Positions 1 to 9,379 of a stretch of DNA of 64,000 nucleotides are shown piece by piece. Origin of the DNA: JAJPJE01 sp963724985 (GTDB taxonomy: Bacteria > Acidobacteriota > Terriglobia > Terriglobales > Acidobacteriaceae); the NCBI GenBank assembly GCA_963724985.1, contig CAVRWV010000019.1:582573-646572 (forward strand). Direction: 5' to 3'. Under the pieces are notes generated by a model that saw nothing but the letters and a program-made list of their open reading frames with translations, made no database searches and was not told the origin of the DNA. Each line of letters begins with the position of its first letter. Position 1 is the first letter of the stretch. Both the position numbers and the translations under genes were made by a program.

Positions 1-103
1 TGACGCTTTTGAAGCACGCTTTTGAACGCACCGCGCGCTCTCATGATTGATCCAATATTTGGTCTGGGCAGCTTTTAGTGACGATGGCGAACAGCACAGA
101 TCT

Positions 104-481
104 TCAATTTACGGTTACCCTCAGGCCTCGAGTGTCGTCTTGCAAAAGGCGAAAGCTCACGGTCCTGACGGCGAATCCTCGTTCACTATTTTCGGGTCGA
201 GCGCTTGCTCGCTGAACCCTACCTGATACCCGAAGGCGCCACTTGGTATGGTTCGGATCCGGGGAAGGCAACGAAGCTTCACAGCGAATGCTGGCGTTCT
301 CGGGAGGGAACGGCCCACTGGTGACGATGAACATGCCACCGATCCCGATATCGCGCGTCACACCATCGCCCTTTTCGAAAGTGCCACCCCTGTCTTTCCA
401 GCGGAATACGACAGGAGCGGAGATGTTGAAGCGCGCCCTTCGCCTTGGCATCATCTCAAACCGCATCCCGAGGAGCAGCAT
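104..481 (-). CDS. PilZ-domain protein, probable c-di-GMP receptor
   Basis: A 125-residue soluble protein. Near the N-terminus it has an arginine-rich RRRARF stretch followed by a hydrophobic strand (residues about 13-27). About 18 residues further on is a DIGIGGMF motif. Together these match the RxxxR and D/NxSxxG signature of PilZ domains, which bind cyclic di-GMP. The length fits a stand-alone PilZ domain with no output module. Several in-frame ATGs lie in the first eleven codons (M1, M6, M10, M11), so the start is uncertain and the protein may begin at MMPRRR. It ends 56 bases downstream of the ATPase gene stop on the same strand and may be co-transcribed with it. A role in c-di-GMP control of exopolysaccharide or surface functions is inference from domain and context. 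Confidence 0.8.
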   Translation of the reverse strand: MLLLGMRFEMMPRRRARFNISAPVVFRWKDRGGTFEKGDGVTRDIGIGGMFIVTSGPFPPENASIRCEASLPSPDPNHTKWRLRVSGRVQRASARPENSERGFAVRTVSFRLLQDDTRGLRVTVN

Positions 482-536
482 CGCTTACGGGAACGATCGG
501 CGTGACCCGCATATCTAATCCAATCGCGTGTCCAGC

Positions 537-1814
537 CTATCCCTGCTGATTCAAATAGTTGGTAGTGGACGTGTTTCTATCGGTGACAATCGTGCGCAAT
601 TCCTCGCGTACTCGGTCGATGATCTGCAAGGTTGCTGGATCACCTCGTTCTACCAGCACAATAGCGGCGGCGATTTCGATAAGGACCAAAGCGGTAACGG
701 TGATCTTCAGGACCGTCGAACTCAGCGTTGACGGCTTCTCCGTCACGAAAGTTGGTGGTGGAAGCGGAGCAATTAGTGCTGACTCTTCCACCAGCGGATC
801 GGCGCGATTCGACCGGACTGACGCAGCATCAGTCTCCCGAGGCTGACGATGAAAGACGCGACTACCGTTCGACGATTTACTAATCGAAGGCTGGGGAGAG
901 GGATAAGGAGGAGGTGGAAAGAAATCTGTGCTACGGCGAAGGTGGCGCCGGACGCCGAGGTCCTGCGGCGACACATCGGTCCCCTGTTCCGAGGCCGTTT
1001 GCAGTTCAAGATCTTGTTCTACCTCCGTCAGAATGTCGACATCGACATACTGCTTTTGCAACCCACAACTGATTGAGAGACCATTGAAGCAGAGTCGGTT
1101 GATCTGTCGAGGGATGCCGTCCGCTTTCTCGGCGATCCATGCTAACGCATCTGGCGTGAACAACTGCTGGCCACGGTATCCCGCAGTGCGGAGGTGGTGG
1201 TCGATATATGCGGCGGTCTCTGTGGGCGTGAGCTTCGCGAGACGGCTCACGGTCGCTACCCGTTGAAAGAGTTGCGACATGCCGGACTGTCTCAACCTGT
1301 TCGCGAACTGCGGTTGTCCGGCAAGTACGATGTGAAGCAACTTCTTGCCGGGAGTTTCGAAGTCTGACAGCAGCCGGATTGCCTCTAACGATGCGTCATT
1401 GAGATTCTGCGCTTCGTCGAGTAGCAGTACCACCGGCCTCTCCCGACGTGCCTCAGCGACAAGACATTCCTTGAATTGTTGCTGGAATCTAACCGGGTCA
1501 TCCCCGCAGTCGGGCAGGTCGAACTCCAGATTGATGTAGCGCAGCAGATCTCGAGAGCTGTCCTGGGTCGTGAAGACAAATGCCGTTCGAGCGGTATCCC
1601 GAAGCCTTTCCAAAACACAAAATAGTAACGTTGTCTTCCCCATGCCAGGATCGGCAATGAGAGTGGAAAAGCCTACGTTGTTGGTGATTGCATAGAGCAA
1701 CGAAGCATGCGCTTCACGGCATGATTCGCTCGGGAAGAGAAAGCGCGGATTAGGCGTGAACCCGAACGGCTGCTCACGAAAACCGTAATATTGGAGAAAC
1801 ATCAGGTGGGCCAT
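537..1814 (-). CDS. ExeA/GspA-type AAA ATPase (XrtA-associated ATPase-like)
   Basis: A 425-residue P-loop ATPase. The N-terminus (YYGFREQPFGFTPNPRFLF) is the typical opening of the ExeA/GspA and XrtA-associated ATPase families. Walker A (ADPGMGKTT) is at residues 54-62 and Walker B (VVLLLDEAQ) at about 128-136. A predicted membrane segment lies near residues 367-389, after a proline/serine-rich linker. The C-terminal tail would lie across the membrane. In exosortase-linked exopolysaccharide loci this family accompanies polysaccharide export genes. Here it sits about 23 kb from the exosortase, so the link is inference. MFLQYYGF at residue 5 is an alternative start. The next gene downstream on this strand is the PilZ protein. 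Confidence 0.85.
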   Translation of the reverse strand: MAHLMFLQYYGFREQPFGFTPNPRFLFPSESCREAHASLLYAITNNVGFSTLIADPGMGKTTLLFCVLERLRDTARTAFVFTTQDSSRDLLRYINLEFDLPDCGDDPVRFQQQFKECLVAEARRERPVVLLLDEAQNLNDASLEAIRLLSDFETPGKKLLHIVLAGQPQFANRLRQSGMSQLFQRVATVSRLAKLTPTETAAYIDHHLRTAGYRGQQLFTPDALAWIAEKADGIPRQINRLCFNGLSISCGLQKQYVDVDILTEVEQDLELQTASEQGTDVSPQDLGVRRHLRRSTDFFPPPPYPSPQPSISKSSNGSRVFHRQPRETDAASVRSNRADPLVEESALIAPLPPPTFVTEKPSTLSSTVLKITVTALVLIEIAAAIVLVERGDPATLQIIDRVREELRTIVTDRNTSTTNYLNQQG

Positions 1815-2647
<833 letters not shown>

Positions 2648-3427
2648 ATGTCTATAGAACGCATCAGTGTGTTCTTGGCAGAGTCCAGTGTTTTGGCCTG
2701 CCAACTGCTCAGCGACGCTCTTCGGAGACTTGATGAATCGATCGAGATTTCGGCATGTGAGAGCGATAGTCGCGGATTTCTACTCAGACTCGGAGAATCT
2801 CAGCCGGACGTGGCACTGATCAGTTCGAGTCTTTGCGATGGCGCAATGGCCGGCTTCAAGGTGCTTTATGAAATGCGTGCCACTTGTCCGGCCGTACGTC
2901 CGATCGTAGTTCTGGATACCCCTGAGAAAGAGTTGATCGTGACCGCATTTAGAACGGGAGCGCTGGGAACTGTGTTCCGCACCGACCCAATCGATCTGCT
3001 GCACAAGGCGATTCGCAGCGTATACGCAGGCCAAGTCTGGGCAAACAGCCGTCAGATGCGCTATGTGCTGGAAGCCCTTTCGACTTCGATTTCGCCATGC
3101 TTACTCAATGCGAGAGGCGAGAACCTGCTCAGCCAACGTCAACAACAGCTGGTCTCATTGGTCGCAGAGGGACTGAGTAACCGCGAAATCGCATCACGGA
3201 TGCACCTGAGCGAACACACGGTAAAGAATTACTTATTCCGGATCTTTGAGAAGCTTGGCATTTCGAATCGCGTAGAGCTCATAATGTATTCGATGAGCCA
3301 GCGTGAAACTTACAGGTTTACGGAACCAGCGGTACCTACCAGGGGAAGAGTTGTGCCGCCTCAGCACACACCGGCTCATATCAGTCCATTCACCTTTCCG
3401 CTCAGTTCGGGACAAACCAAGAAGTGA
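2648..3427 (+). CDS. LuxR/NarL-type regulator with degenerate receiver domain
   Basis: A 259-residue two-domain protein. Residues 1-125 have the length and hydrophobic pattern of a response-regulator receiver. The usual acidic pair after the first strand is replaced by LAES (10-13). The phosphoacceptor position after DVALI is serine (about residue 59), and the conserved lysine region reads VFRTDP, with arginine. Residues 160-215 form a clear LuxR-type helix-turn-helix (LSNREIASRMHLSEHTVKNY). This points to a DNA-binding regulator that is not controlled by ordinary Asp phosphorylation. The start is supported by an AGGGAG sequence a few bases upstream. The stop overlaps the GTG start of the phosphopantetheinyl transferase by four bases, so the two are likely translationally coupled. 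The (GA)13 tract lies upstream. Confidence 0.88.
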   Translation: MSIERISVFLAESSVLACQLLSDALRRLDESIEISACESDSRGFLLRLGESQPDVALISSSLCDGAMAGFKVLYEMRATCPAVRPIVVLDTPEKELIVTAFRTGALGTVFRTDPIDLLHKAIRSVYAGQVWANSRQMRYVLEALSTSISPCLLNARGENLLSQRQQQLVSLVAEGLSNREIASRMHLSEHTVKNYLFRIFEKLGISNRVELIMYSMSQRETYRFTEPAVPTRGRVVPPQHTPAHISPFTFPLSSGQTKK

Positions 3428-4245
3428 CCCTGGTGCGAGTAACAGACCGTGACGATGACGTTGCCGGATTTGATTCACGGCCGATGCTGCTGTCGCGAGA
3501 TATGAATCCCACCAGATGGATTCCACCACTCGAATCGGCTGTTCTGGCGGCGAACGAGGTGCACGTCTGGAAAGCTCCCCTTCATGCGTCGACATCTCGA
3601 CTGGCGGCTTTGAGAGATGCGCTATCTCCGGAAGAACATTTGCGGTCCCATATCTATCGATTTCAGGAAGACAGACAGCGTTTCGTCGTAGCTCGAGGGT
3701 TGCTTAGGACAATTCTGGCGCGATACCTGCACGCAAATCCCGGCGAGGTGTGTTTCGCTGTATCACAAACAGGCAAACCAGAATTGCATCCTGACCTCAA
3801 TTCAAGGACCCGTTTCAGCCTGTCGTATAGTGGCGATCGAGCCGTGGTCGCGCTCACTCAAGGTTGCGATGTTGGGGTGGACATCGAACAAGTCCGTGCA
3901 GATTATCCGGTGGATTGTGTTGCAGAGTTGTTCTTCTCCGATCAGGAACAGGCCAGGTTCAGGTCACTTCCCGCGTGTCTGCGCCGCCGCGCCTTTTTCG
4001 CTTGCTGGTGCCGCAAGGAAGCAATGGTAAAAGCTCTCGGATATGGCCTCCCGCTTGGTCTGGACCGGCTTGAGGTTTCTATGGCTTCTGGGGAACCCGT
4101 GCGACCGTTGTCGACGCACGATCTGGCCGTAAAAGCGCAGGAGTGGTCAATTGTTGATTTGGTTGTTGGCGAAGAATATGCAGGCGCGGTAGCAGTCAAG
4201 ATGCCCTCTGCGATTCTGAGGTATTGGGACGCTTCCGAAATTTGA
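3424..4245 (+). CDS. 4'-phosphopantetheinyl transferase, Sfp type
   Basis: This 273-residue enzyme is expected to transfer phosphopantetheine from CoA to carrier-protein serines. The two hallmark motifs of the family are present. GVDIE at residues 151-155 carries the Mg-binding acidic residues, and WCRKEAMVKALG at about 195-206 carries the WxxKEA motif. The length fits the Sfp rather than the short AcpS subfamily. I chose GTG at 3424 because it overlaps the regulator stop in a GTGA arrangement; ATGs at 3484 and 3502 are alternatives that keep all the motifs. No polyketide, NRPS or fatty-acid synthase gene is nearby, so its carrier-protein partner is not visible. It converges on hemD with a 30-base gap. 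Confidence 0.93.
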   Translation: MTLVRVTDRDDDVAGFDSRPMLLSRDMNPTRWIPPLESAVLAANEVHVWKAPLHASTSRLAALRDALSPEEHLRSHIYRFQEDRQRFVVARGLLRTILARYLHANPGEVCFAVSQTGKPELHPDLNSRTRFSLSYSGDRAVVALTQGCDVGVDIEQVRADYPVDCVAELFFSDQEQARFRSLPACLRRRAFFACWCRKEAMVKALGYGLPLGLDRLEVSMASGEPVRPLSTHDLAVKAQEWSIVDLVVGEEYAGAVAVKMPSAILRYWDASEI

Positions 4246-4275
4246 GGCGAAGTTCTGGATCAGGGTGAGCGCTGC

Positions 4276-5127
4276 TTAAGAGCGGGTGGATTCGACCAGC
4301 GCTTCGAGCAGACCCGGAATGGTGTATTCACTGGCTTCGGCATCTACCCGCAGGCCGAGTTCGCGAAGCGTGTCCGAGGTCACTGGGCCGATGGAAACGA
4401 GTTTCACGCCATCCAGCAGATTCGAGTGGGCTCGCTCTTCACCGACCAAGTCCACAAAGTTTTTGGCGGTCGATGAACTGGTAAAGGTGATCGCGAAAGG
4501 CTTCTCCGGCTCAGACAGGATCTGTTCCAGCTGCTTTCGAGAGGACTCGGGAAGAATGGTCTCGTAGGCTTCCACAACATCGACCTTCGCTCCAAGTTCA
4601 CGCAGCGAAGCAGGGATCACATCGCGCGCCACTTTTGCCCGGGCCAGCAGGATTCGCTCTCCCGTTGTCACCTGGTTCTCAAGCGCGCTAACTAACGACT
4701 CTGCCACGTATTCCTCGGCCATGACGTCAACCGGTAGCCCGTGAAGTTCAATCGCTTTACGAGTAGCAGGCCCGATTGCAGCTAGTTTCAGATGCAACAG
4801 ATCAGCTTCGCTCTTGCCGAGCTGCGCCATTCGCGCAAACAGCATCTTGACGCCATTCACGCTAGTCAGGATTAACCAGTCATAGTTGAGAATGGCGGCC
4901 ATCGCTTTGTCGAGGGCTGCAAATGATTGCGGCGGGCGAATCTCAATGAAGGGAATCTCGATGACGTCGGCGCCTAATGACCGAAGCGCGTCAGAAAGAA
5001 TGCTGGCCTGGTCTTTGGCCCGGCTGACGATGATTCGCTTCCCTTCAAGCGGCAGATGGTCGGATTTCTTGCTGGTGGCCAATCGATGCATGCCCTGAAA
5101 GGGCTTCTCCTTAACGCGACCCGTCAT
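4276..5127 (-). CDS. hemD: Uroporphyrinogen-III synthase
   Basis: This 283-residue protein cyclises hydroxymethylbilane to uroporphyrinogen III with inversion of ring D. It shows the two-lobe HemD pattern. LEGKRIIVSRAKDQA opens lobe one, LILTSVNGVKMLF lies near residue 100, and the ITFTSSSTAKNFVDLV and VSIGPVTSDTLRELG stretches lie in the second lobe. Sequence conservation in this family is weak, so position matters: it is the last gene of the hemA-hemC-hemD series, 58 bases after hemC. The first 20 residues are poorly conserved, so the true start may be internal. Confidence 0.9.
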   Translation of the reverse strand: MTGRVKEKPFQGMHRLATSKKSDHLPLEGKRIIVSRAKDQASILSDALRSLGADVIEIPFIEIRPPQSFAALDKAMAAILNYDWLILTSVNGVKMLFARMAQLGKSEADLLHLKLAAIGPATRKAIELHGLPVDVMAEEYVAESLVSALENQVTTGERILLARAKVARDVIPASLRELGAKVDVVEAYETILPESSRKQLEQILSEPEKPFAITFTSSSTAKNFVDLVGEERAHSNLLDGVKLVSIGPVTSDTLRELGLRVDAEASEYTIPGLLEALVESTRS

Positions 5128-5185
5128 TGTAAATCATAGGATGGCGACGCGATGTCTGGACGAAGTTCGAGCCCAAGAATGGACG

Positions 5186-6121
5186 TCAAGGCTGAGATGG
5201 AGCCACTGCGGTCTCGCCATAGACTTCGCTCAAGATTTCACGTCCACCCTTGTTCAGAAGCGACTGGCCAAGTTCTTGCCCGAGCGTTTGCGGGTCGGTG
5301 CCGGTGCGAGTTTCGCGAATCACGGTGGTGCCATCCGGGCGGGCGACAACACCGACGAGTTTGATGTCGTTGCCGGTCACCTCAGCGAAGGCGCCGATCG
5401 GAACCTGGCAACCACCGCCCAGTTCGTTGAGTAAGGCGCGTTCAGCGATAGTCGAGATGCGCGTGGGCGCGTGATTCAGGAATTCCAGGTGCTTGCGGAT
5501 CTCAGTATCGCCGGCACGGATTTCGATTCCCAGCGCTCCCTGCCCTGCTGCCGGACACATGATATCCGCAGGAAGAACTTCGCGTATACGTTGGGTCAAT
5601 CCCAGGCGATTGAGGCCGGCAGAGGCAAGGATGATGGCGTCGTATTCGCCCTCTTCCAGCTTTCGCAATCGGGTGTCGACATTGCCGCGCAGCGGAAATA
5701 CTTGCAGATCCGGACGCATTGCTTTCAGTTGCGCCTGTCGGCGAAGGCTGCTGGTGCCAACCCGCGCACGCTGCGGGAGCGCGGCAATGGATTCGAAATG
5801 AAGCGAGAGGAACGCATCGCGTGGATTCTGGCGTTCCGTGATGGCTGCGATTTCAAATTCAGGCGCAAGTTCCGTGGGTAAGTCTTTCAAGCTGTGTACC
5901 GCGAGATCGACGCGGCTCTCCAAGAGTGCTTCTTCAATTTCCTTGGTGAACATGCCCTTGGTGCCCACCTTGGCGAGGGCTACATCGAGGATCTTGTCGC
6001 CAGTTGTCTTGATGATCTCGAGTTCGACCTCGTGACCACGATCGCGAAGGAGTTTGGAAATATGATTGGCTTGCCATAATGCCAATTGCGAGCCGCGGGA
6101 TCCGATGCGCAGCCGAGCCAT
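5186..6121 (-). CDS. hemC: Hydroxymethylbilane synthase (porphobilinogen deaminase)
   Basis: This 311-residue enzyme joins four porphobilinogen molecules into hydroxymethylbilane in tetrapyrrole synthesis. Visible landmarks are RIGSRGSQLALWQA at the N-terminus and HSLKDLP with the catalytic aspartate at residue 80. Further on are the GTSSLRRQAQL substrate loop and LGGGCQVPIGA, whose cysteine 238 holds the dipyrromethane cofactor. Length and all key residues are normal. The start ATG overlaps the hemA stop in a TGATG arrangement, indicating translational coupling. Confidence 0.98.
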   Translation of the reverse strand: MARLRIGSRGSQLALWQANHISKLLRDRGHEVELEIIKTTGDKILDVALAKVGTKGMFTKEIEEALLESRVDLAVHSLKDLPTELAPEFEIAAITERQNPRDAFLSLHFESIAALPQRARVGTSSLRRQAQLKAMRPDLQVFPLRGNVDTRLRKLEEGEYDAIILASAGLNRLGLTQRIREVLPADIMCPAAGQGALGIEIRAGDTEIRKHLEFLNHAPTRISTIAERALLNELGGGCQVPIGAFAEVTGNDIKLVGVVARPDGTTVIRETRTGTDPQTLGQELGQSLLNKGGREILSEVYGETAVAPSQP

Positions 6122-7416
6122 CAGTTCTCGCCTCCGTCACCCGCGGAATTGCCCTTAGCTTTTTCCTGGAGGTTGAACAGTTTTCGAATCACATCAATCA
6201 CGGTAGTGGACTCTGGATCTTTTGCCGCTGTCTTCAAAGCTACGATCGGAGTGTGCATGATCTTGTTAATCATCGCGCGTGTCATGTTGTCGATGGCGGC
6301 TTCCTGCTCGGAAGAGACCGGCCCAAGCCGGCTGCGATAGCGGTCGATTTCCGCCTGGCGGATATCTTCAAGATATTCCTGTAAAGACAAGATGGTAGGC
6401 ACAACATCGAGCGTCTGCATGCGCTGGGCAAAACGCTCGACTTCAACCTTGACGATGTCCTCGGCTTTGGAGGCTTCCTTCTTTCGATCGGACAGATGCG
6501 AGGCCACAACTTGCTGGAGGTCGTCGATGTCGTACACGAAAACGCCGTCGACATCGTTCATGCCCGGGTCGACATCACGAGGTACAGCGATATCGATGAA
6601 GAACATCGGGCGATTACGACGGCGTGCCATGAAGCGTTCGCCATGCTCTTTGCGGAAGATTGCAACGGGAGCGCCTGTGGAACTAATAATGATGTCGGCT
6701 TGATCTGCTGTTTCGTAGAGTTCTTCAAATCGAAGCGCACGACCATTGAACTTCGAAGCCAACGACAGTGCCCGATCGTAGGTGCGATTGGCGACAAATA
6801 TTGACCCGGCTCCGTTCGCGAGCAGGTGACGAGCCGCTAACTCACTCATCTTTCCTGCGCCGACGAGATAAACGTTTTTGCCTTTGAGATCGCCGAAGAT
6901 TTTCTTCGCTAACTCGACTGCGACTGAGGCGACGGAAACGGCAGAGCTGGCAATCGCGGTTTCGGTGCGGATTCGCTTTGCGATTGCGAAGGAGCGTGTG
7001 AGAAGCGCATCGAGGTTCGACTGCACCGCTCCGACTGCCCGGGCGACTGCGTACGCCTCTTTCAGTTGGCCGAGTATCTGTGGTTCGCCGACCACCATGG
7101 AGTCGAGGCTGCAAGCGACACGGAAGAGATGTTGAACAGCTTCGTGCTCGCGGAACTCGTAAAGATGCTGGTCGAATTCGGAGGGATCCAGATGGAAGTA
7201 GTCTCTTAGGAAGCCACGCAGATCAGCAGTGCCGTTCTTCAATCCGGCAAGGACCTCGACGCGGTTGCACGTCGAGATAATAAGCCCTTCCTGCACTCCC
7301 GGATACTGCACCAAGGATTGCAACGCTTCCGGCAACTTCTTCTCAGGGATAGCGAAGCGTTCCCGTATTTCTACTGGAGCGCTGCGATGATTGACCCCGA
7401 TGAGTTGCAGGTTCAT
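6121..7416 (-). CDS. hemA: Glutamyl-tRNA reductase
   Basis: This 431-residue enzyme reduces glutamyl-tRNA to glutamate-1-semialdehyde, the first committed step of C5-pathway haem synthesis. The active-site cysteine is residue 50 in ISTCNRVEVL. The NADPH-binding glycine-rich loop is LVGAGKMSELAARHL. The C-terminal dimerisation region is helical and polar. The start overlaps the stop of the upstream membrane protein by four bases (ATGA). The operon order membrane protein-hemA-hemC-hemD resembles the hemAXCD arrangement of other bacteria. No hemL (GSA aminomutase) or hemB is in the window. Confidence 0.98.
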   Translation of the reverse strand: MNLQLIGVNHRSAPVEIRERFAIPEKKLPEALQSLVQYPGVQEGLIISTCNRVEVLAGLKNGTADLRGFLRDYFHLDPSEFDQHLYEFREHEAVQHLFRVACSLDSMVVGEPQILGQLKEAYAVARAVGAVQSNLDALLTRSFAIAKRIRTETAIASSAVSVASVAVELAKKIFGDLKGKNVYLVGAGKMSELAARHLLANGAGSIFVANRTYDRALSLASKFNGRALRFEELYETADQADIIISSTGAPVAIFRKEHGERFMARRRNRPMFFIDIAVPRDVDPGMNDVDGVFVYDIDDLQQVVASHLSDRKKEASKAEDIVKVEVERFAQRMQTLDVVPTILSLQEYLEDIRQAEIDRYRSRLGPVSSEQEAAIDNMTRAMINKIMHTPIVALKTAAKDPESTTVIDVIRKLFNLQEKAKGNSAGDGGEN

Positions 7417-8237
7417 TGCGTCACAAACCTATGCATCGCGCTGAAATAATTGGCAGCCCACGCCCCAATCGCGACTAGGAACGCGAACGTAGCCAGATAG
7501 GCGGCACGGCGACCGCGCCAACCGGAACTCCAGCGCATATACAACAAGATCATGTAGACAGCCCACATCAACAGCGAGAGAACTACCTTCGGATCGTGGA
7601 AATATGTCGGTCCGAAATTCGCTTGTGCTACGACCGACCCGGCAATCAGGCCTAAGGTCATGAAGGGAAATCCCAGCAGCAGGGATTTGTAGCCGATGTC
7701 GTCGATCACTTGCAACGCAGGCAAGCGTGCCAGAACGCCGCTGGTAAGTTGTTTCGACTTAAGGCTCCTCTCCTGAACGATGTACAGCATACTGGCGGCA
7801 AAGCTCAGCAGCAGAGCGGCATAACCGGTGAAGATCAACGCCACGTGGACGCCGATCCAACCGCTGCGCATGAGGCCGGAGGTGAAAACGAGCGGTTGCT
7901 GCGCCAGTGCCGATGCGAAGGTCAGGAGGAACACCAGCGGAAAAACGAAAATTCCTGGCGAGGTAGTCCTGTACCTGATGTACACGATCATGAAGAACGC
8001 GAGAATCATGAATGCCAAGAAGGATTCCGACTCATGAATGGACATCATCGTCAGGGAAAAATGGCCGGTGACCACGGCGGTCTCTGCCAGAGAGACAAAA
8101 TGAAGCAGCATTCCGTAGGAGAGAATCCGAACGACGTACTTAGTAAGCCAGTTACATGGGCGGCTGACGGCTGCTAATGCATAGAGCAGTCCGACCGCGT
8201 AGAACAGCACCGAGATCCGGAGCCAAAGTAAGGGCAT
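7413..8237 (-). CDS. HemX/CcsA-like cytochrome c assembly membrane protein
   Basis: A 274-residue integral membrane protein with about eight hydrophobic segments. It belongs to the cytochrome-c assembly (CcsA/CcmC/HemX) superfamily. The segment TYFHDPKVVLSLLMWAVY near residue 218 resembles the family's WDPK-containing loop but lacks the tryptophan-rich signature of true CcsA. It starts the hem operon and overlaps hemA by four bases, which fits HemX, a protein thought to affect glutamyl-tRNA reductase levels or haem handling. The choice between HemX and CcsA rests mainly on context. Confidence 0.85.
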   Translation of the reverse strand: MPLLWLRISVLFYAVGLLYALAAVSRPCNWLTKYVVRILSYGMLLHFVSLAETAVVTGHFSLTMMSIHESESFLAFMILAFFMIVYIRYRTTSPGIFVFPLVFLLTFASALAQQPLVFTSGLMRSGWIGVHVALIFTGYAALLLSFAASMLYIVQERSLKSKQLTSGVLARLPALQVIDDIGYKSLLLGFPFMTLGLIAGSVVAQANFGPTYFHDPKVVLSLLMWAVYMILLYMRWSSGWRGRRAAYLATFAFLVAIGAWAANYFSAMHRFVTQ

Positions 8238-8284
8238 AAATGGCCTACCAGGTGTCTGTTCTCACCTTGGCAGGAGTACCAGAA

Positions 8285-8290
8285 ATTATA
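8285..8290 (-). promoter_or_regulatory. Possible -10 element of the hem operon
   Basis: On the minus strand this hexamer reads TATAAT, a perfect -10, 48 bases upstream of the hemX/ccsA start. The -35 region at the usual spacing is poor, which would fit a promoter that needs an activator. Confidence 0.45.
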
Positions 8291-8351
8291 AACGCGAGAC
8301 TAGAGTGGCGGAGGAAGTGGGCGCGAGACAGTAGATACTATCACCGTGGTG

Positions 8352-8367
8352 TGTGATGGTCGTCACA
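8352..8367. promoter_or_regulatory. CRP/FNR-family-like palindrome upstream of hem operon
   Basis: The sequence TGTGA-TGGTCG-TCACA is a perfect five-base inverted repeat with a six-base spacer, the form of a CRP-type site. It lies 115 bases upstream of the hemX/ccsA start, about 65 bases upstream of the TATAAT hexamer. No CRP/FNR regulator is in the window, so binding is inference. Confidence 0.4.
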
Positions 8368-8405
8368 ATCGTCGGTTTTTCGGTCAAGAGTAAGCGATCT
8401 TCTCC

Positions 8406-9368
8406 TTAGCCGACTGAAGCCATAGGCACTTGGCTGGTTCGATACCAATGCACGGTCCGCTTGAGGCCCTCTTCGAAATTCACTAGAGGTTTGTACCCTA
8501 AGTGCCTATCCGCAAGAGAGATATCAGCCAGTGAATGCTTTACGTCTCCAGATCGCTCGGGACCATACTTGGGTGTTCCCCTATAACCAGTGAGCTTCTT
8601 CAAGGTTTCGAAGGTCTGATTCAGTGTGATGCGATGATTCGCCGCCGCATTAAAGAACTTACCCGCAACTTCATATGCGGGTGCATGACAAGAAAGGAGA
8701 TTTGCTGATACCACGTTATCGATATAAGTGAAGTCTCGGCTCTGCTCGCCATCACCGTAGATGGTGATCGGCTCCCCCTTGAGCATTCGGCTGATAAAGT
8801 TCGCAAGGACCCCGGAATAGATGGAGGTGGGATCCTGGTAGGGTCCGAACACATTGAAGTACCGCAATGACACTGTTTCGAGACCGTACACCCGGTAAAA
8901 CGAGTTCATGTAGTACTCGCCTGCCAGCTTTGCTACCGCGTAAGGTGAGATAGGGCTGGGAGGCATGTCCTCAGTCTTTGGAAGAATTGGCGCGTCACCA
9001 TACAGCGAAGAAGAAGAGGCGTAGACCACGCGCTTCACTTTGGCTTCACGGGCAGCAACCAGGACGTTCAAGGTGCCATCCACATTCGCCGCATTGCAGC
9101 CAATGGGATCTTCTACTGAGCGCGGAACCGAGGGGATTGCCGCCTGATGGATGACATAGTCAGCACCGTCACACGCGTGCCGCATGGCTGCGAGATCAGT
9201 GATGTCGGCTTCATGAAACTCGATATGCGATGAAAGATCTTCGAGATTGTGGCGTTTGCCTGTGCTGAAGTTATCGATCCCGCGCACTCGTTCGCCTCGG
9301 CGAATCAGTTCACGCGCTATATTGGAGCCAATGAATCCGGCCACACCCGTGACAAAATAAACAGCCAT
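8406..9368 (-). CDS. NAD-dependent UDP-sugar 4-epimerase (WbpP/GalE-like SDR)
   Basis: A 320-residue extended short-chain dehydrogenase. The NAD-binding motif is VTGVAGFIGSN at residues 5-15. The catalytic serine triplet region is YASSSSLYGD, and the YxxxK is YAVAK. The FNVFGPYQDPTSIYSGV stretch and the GDGEQSRDFTYIDN region are typical of WbpP/TviC-type UDP-N-acetylhexosamine 4-epimerases and of close GalE relatives. It follows the UDP-HexNAc dehydrogenase gene by 11 bases on the same strand, and that pairing (dehydrogenase plus 4-epimerase) occurs in GalNAcA-forming loci. The likely product, UDP-GalNAc or UDP-GalNAcA, is inference. Confidence 0.85.
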   Translation of the reverse strand: MAVYFVTGVAGFIGSNIARELIRRGERVRGIDNFSTGKRHNLEDLSSHIEFHEADITDLAAMRHACDGADYVIHQAAIPSVPRSVEDPIGCNAANVDGTLNVLVAAREAKVKRVVYASSSSLYGDAPILPKTEDMPPSPISPYAVAKLAGEYYMNSFYRVYGLETVSLRYFNVFGPYQDPTSIYSGVLANFISRMLKGEPITIYGDGEQSRDFTYIDNVVSANLLSCHAPAYEVAGKFFNAAANHRITLNQTFETLKKLTGYRGTPKYGPERSGDVKHSLADISLADRHLGYKPLVNFEEGLKRTVHWYRTSQVPMASVG

Positions 9369-9379
9369 AGAGCTCTAGT

